A stretch of DNA of 36,307 nt from Gammaproteobacteria bacterium (lineage in GTDB: Bacteria > Pseudomonadota > Gammaproteobacteria > Pseudomonadales > Pseudohongiellaceae). Position numbers and translations under genes: made by a program. The DNA is taken from assembly GCA_030831125.1 (NCBI GenBank), contig JAURLQ010000009.1, positions 1-36,307 on the forward strand, in the 5' to 3' direction. Shown here piece by piece: positions 34,688 through 36,307 of this stretch; the stretch's first letter is position 1; every line of letters starts with the position of its first letter. Below the pieces are notes generated by a model that saw only the letters and a program-made list of their open reading frames with translations, searched no databases and was not told the origin of the DNA.

Positions 34688-35590
34688 ATGCAACAGTTTT
34701 CGACCATAGGATTGATCAGCAGACGTGACAACCGGGATATCATAGATTCCCTGCACACACTTATTGCATTTCTGGAGCACAGACCGTCTACCCGTATTGT
34801 GCTTGATGATGCTGTTTCCGGTTTGCTTGGTGAACATCCTTACAAGGTATGCCCAAGGGAAAGCATGGGCGAAGTTTGTGAGCTTGTTATAGTGGTTGGT
34901 GGTGATGGCAGCATGCTGAAAGCTGCCATAGTGCTGGCCGAGCAGGATATTCCGGTGGTTGGTATCAACAGGGGGCGACTTGGCTTTCTGACTGACATAC
35001 TGCCTGATGATATTGAACAGAGCCTTGGCCAGATTCTCTCCGGCAAGTACAAGGTTGAATCACGTTTTCTGATGGATGCCAGCCTTTCTTCAAATGGCCA
35101 GGCCACCCTGATCGGCTCTGCGATGAATGATGTGGTGCTGCACCCCGGTATCGCAGCCCAGATGATCGAATTCGCGCTCTATATTGACGGGCAATTTGTA
35201 TATAACCAGGCATCAGATGGTTTGATTGTTGCAACCCCGACTGGTTCCACGGCCTACTCGATGTCGGCAGGCGGACCTATCATGCACCCCGACCTGGATG
35301 CACTGGTATTGGTGCCGATGTATCCCCACAGCCTGAGTTCGCGCCCTATAGTAGTAGACAGTCACAGGGAGATCACTATTGTGGTGGGAGACAGGCACAA
35401 CAGTGCCAGCCCCCAGGTGAGCTGTGATGGTTCTGTTGAATATACGACAGCACCCGGAGACATCATTACAATCAGACGCAAGGCACGGGAACTGAAACTG
35501 CTGCATCCCGAGGACTACGATTACTACGCCACATGCAGGAGCAAACTGGGATGGTCACATCGTCCCGGTGACAACCAGGGTGGAAGATGA
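34688..35590 (+). CDS. nadK: NAD kinase
   Basis: Phosphorylates NAD to NADP with ATP in the cytoplasm. The 300 residues (E. coli 292) carry GGDGS at 71-75, the NRGRLGFL loop, MNDVVLHPG, and the family's SDGLIVATPTGSTAYSMSAGGPI core; the end ...CRSKLGWSHRP is typical. I chose the ATG at 34688, which gives MQQFSTIGLISRRDN; an in-frame TTG at 34646 would lie upstream of the predicted promoter. The stop overlaps the glpG start as ATGA. Confidence 0.97.
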   Translation: MQQFSTIGLISRRDNRDIIDSLHTLIAFLEHRPSTRIVLDDAVSGLLGEHPYKVCPRESMGEVCELVIVVGGDGSMLKAAIVLAEQDIPVVGINRGRLGFLTDILPDDIEQSLGQILSGKYKVESRFLMDASLSSNGQATLIGSAMNDVVLHPGIAAQMIEFALYIDGQFVYNQASDGLIVATPTGSTAYSMSAGGPIMHPDLDALVLVPMYPHSLSSRPIVVDSHREITIVVGDRHNSASPQVSCDGSVEYTTAPGDIITIRRKARELKLLHPEDYDYYATCRSKLGWSHRPGDNQGGR

Positions 35591-36307
35591 TCAACGTATT
35601 TTCGGTTAATTCAGAAATTGACCTTGCTGATTTCAGTCGACTGCTGTGGCAGAAAAAAATATCCCATCGCATAGTGCAACAGAACCCGGAACAGTTTGTG
35701 CTGGTAGCTGACAGGGAGAAAGTCCGTGAAACGCTTGCACTTTTCAATCAATGGCAGCAGGGCCTGATCAGGCCTCTACCCGAAGACAACATCAGTCTTG
35801 GTGGTTATCTCAATGGAGGCAAACTGGCAGGGCAGATTGGCCAGACCCTGCAAAATGCACCCCTTAGCCTTTTTCTGATAGCAGTATGTGTGCTTCTGGC
35901 TTTTATTGCGCCACTTGATGCGCCAACAGCCCTGACAAGAGATCTTTTGTATCCTGATTTCAGCTTCGGTACCCGCATTATCATTCTGAGCCGGGTAATT
36001 GAAAATTTCAGCGTCTTACAGCTGATGAAGATGATGACGCCGATCCTGCTGCATGCAGGACTGATCCATCTGGTTTTCAACATGATGTGGCTCTGGGAGT
36101 TGGGACAGCGGATAGAGCTCAAGCTCTCCTCGATCTCGCTGGGTATTACAATTGTTGTGCTCTCCCTGGTGTCCAACACAGTCCAGTATCTCTATGGTGG
36201 AGGCAACAATTTCGGCGGTATGTCAGGCGTTGTTTATGGTCTGTTTTCATATATCTGGATGTGGCAGCTTTTTGATTCCTCGAAAGGTCTGAATCTGCCA
36301 GGGTCCC
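35587..36307 (+). CDS. glpG: Rhomboid intramembrane serine protease GlpG, 3'-truncated by the window edge
   Basis: The frame opens at ATG 35587, overlapping the nadK stop, and runs off the window after 240 codons without a stop. The N-terminal domain of about 70 residues resembles the cytosolic domain of GlpG. TM1 is at about 97-115, and a loop-L1-like stretch follows. HAGLIHLVFNMMWLW (His161, Asn165) matches the oxyanion-side HxxxN of E. coli GlpG (His150, Asn154). GGMSGVVYG places the nucleophile at Ser213 (E. coli Ser201). The catalytic His in the next helix lies beyond the window. It cleaves membrane proteins within the inner membrane; natural substrates are not predictable here. Coupling with nadK is an organisational oddity to note. 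Confidence 0.9.
   Translation, partial: MINVFSVNSEIDLADFSRLLWQKKISHRIVQQNPEQFVLVADREKVRETLALFNQWQQGLIRPLPEDNISLGGYLNGGKLAGQIGQTLQNAPLSLFLIAVCVLLAFIAPLDAPTALTRDLLYPDFSFGTRIIILSRVIENFSVLQLMKMMTPILLHAGLIHLVFNMMWLWELGQRIELKLSSISLGITIVVLSLVSNTVQYLYGGGNNFGGMSGVVYGLFSYIWMWQLFDSSKGLNLPGS

Overview
The window is a stretch of housekeeping chromosome from a gammaproteobacterium. The gene order closely follows the Pseudomonas-type arrangement: hda, arsC-like/wrbA/yihY and proS, then aspS-ruvCAB-tolQRAB-pal-cpoB-queE-queC-tRNA-Lys-nadA, then a BepA-type protease, tusA-like, perM-like, dapA-bamC and purC. The divergence of the proteins and the moderate GC content suggest a non-Pseudomonas lineage, perhaps an aquatic or marine member of the Pseudomonadales/Cellvibrionales neighbourhood; that placement is inference. 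I see no transposases, integrases, phage genes, CRISPR arrays or toxin-antitoxin pairs, and no gene that looks broken. Two genes are cut by the window edges: hda at the left and a GlpG-type rhomboid protease at the right.

Layout. 1-5.1 kb: the end of hda (+), then a four-gene minus-strand operon (arsC-like, wrbA, DUF2069, sppA), and yihY running divergently from arsC. 5.1-7.9 kb: proS and a lysine-rich HU-family protein (both minus), separated by a strong terminator, then a 525-bp intergenic region holding a good minus-strand promoter far upstream of the HU-like gene. 7.9-12.5 kb: an FmdB-type zinc ribbon, aspS and ruvCAB. 12.5-17.4 kb: the complete Tol-Pal envelope system, with a separate promoter before pal and a textbook terminator after it. 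17.5-20.3 kb: queE, queC, tRNA-Lys(UUU) and nadA. 20.3-23.3 kb: a periplasmic M48 protease (minus), and a tusA-like gene with a perM-like gene (plus). 23.4-28.2 kb: dapA-bamC-purC-rmuC-miaE, tightly packed with several overlapping junctions. 28.2-31 kb: a leucine-rich-repeat lipoprotein (minus), a periplasmic FKBP and an M18 aminopeptidase. 31-36.3 kb: mnmC (minus), a 428-bp intergenic region with a cluster of inverted repeats, a glycine-zipper lipoprotein, a PLP enzyme of the ACC-deaminase/D-cysteine-desulfhydrase family, nadK and glpG.

Functional themes. Envelope integrity and quality control dominate (Tol-Pal/CpoB, BamC, BepA-type protease, SppA, FKBP, GlpG). The second theme is tRNA charging and modification: proS, aspS, queE/queC, miaE, mnmC and possibly the tusA-like gene lie around a tRNA-Lys(UUU) gene whose wobble base is a known MnmC/TusA-pathway substrate in other bacteria. 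NAD metabolism (nadA, nadK) and Holliday-junction processing (ruvABC) complete the set.

No clearly new multi-gene system is visible. The items most worth a second look are non-coding or fine-scale: the palindromic cluster at 33109-33207; -10 boxes placed exactly so that nadA and the tusA-like gene could be leaderless, the latter with a perfect 17-bp palindrome over its -35 region; a roughly 280-nt leader on the HU-like gene; a non-discriminating-type AspRS signature; and loss of yebC and ybgC from otherwise conserved neighbourhoods.
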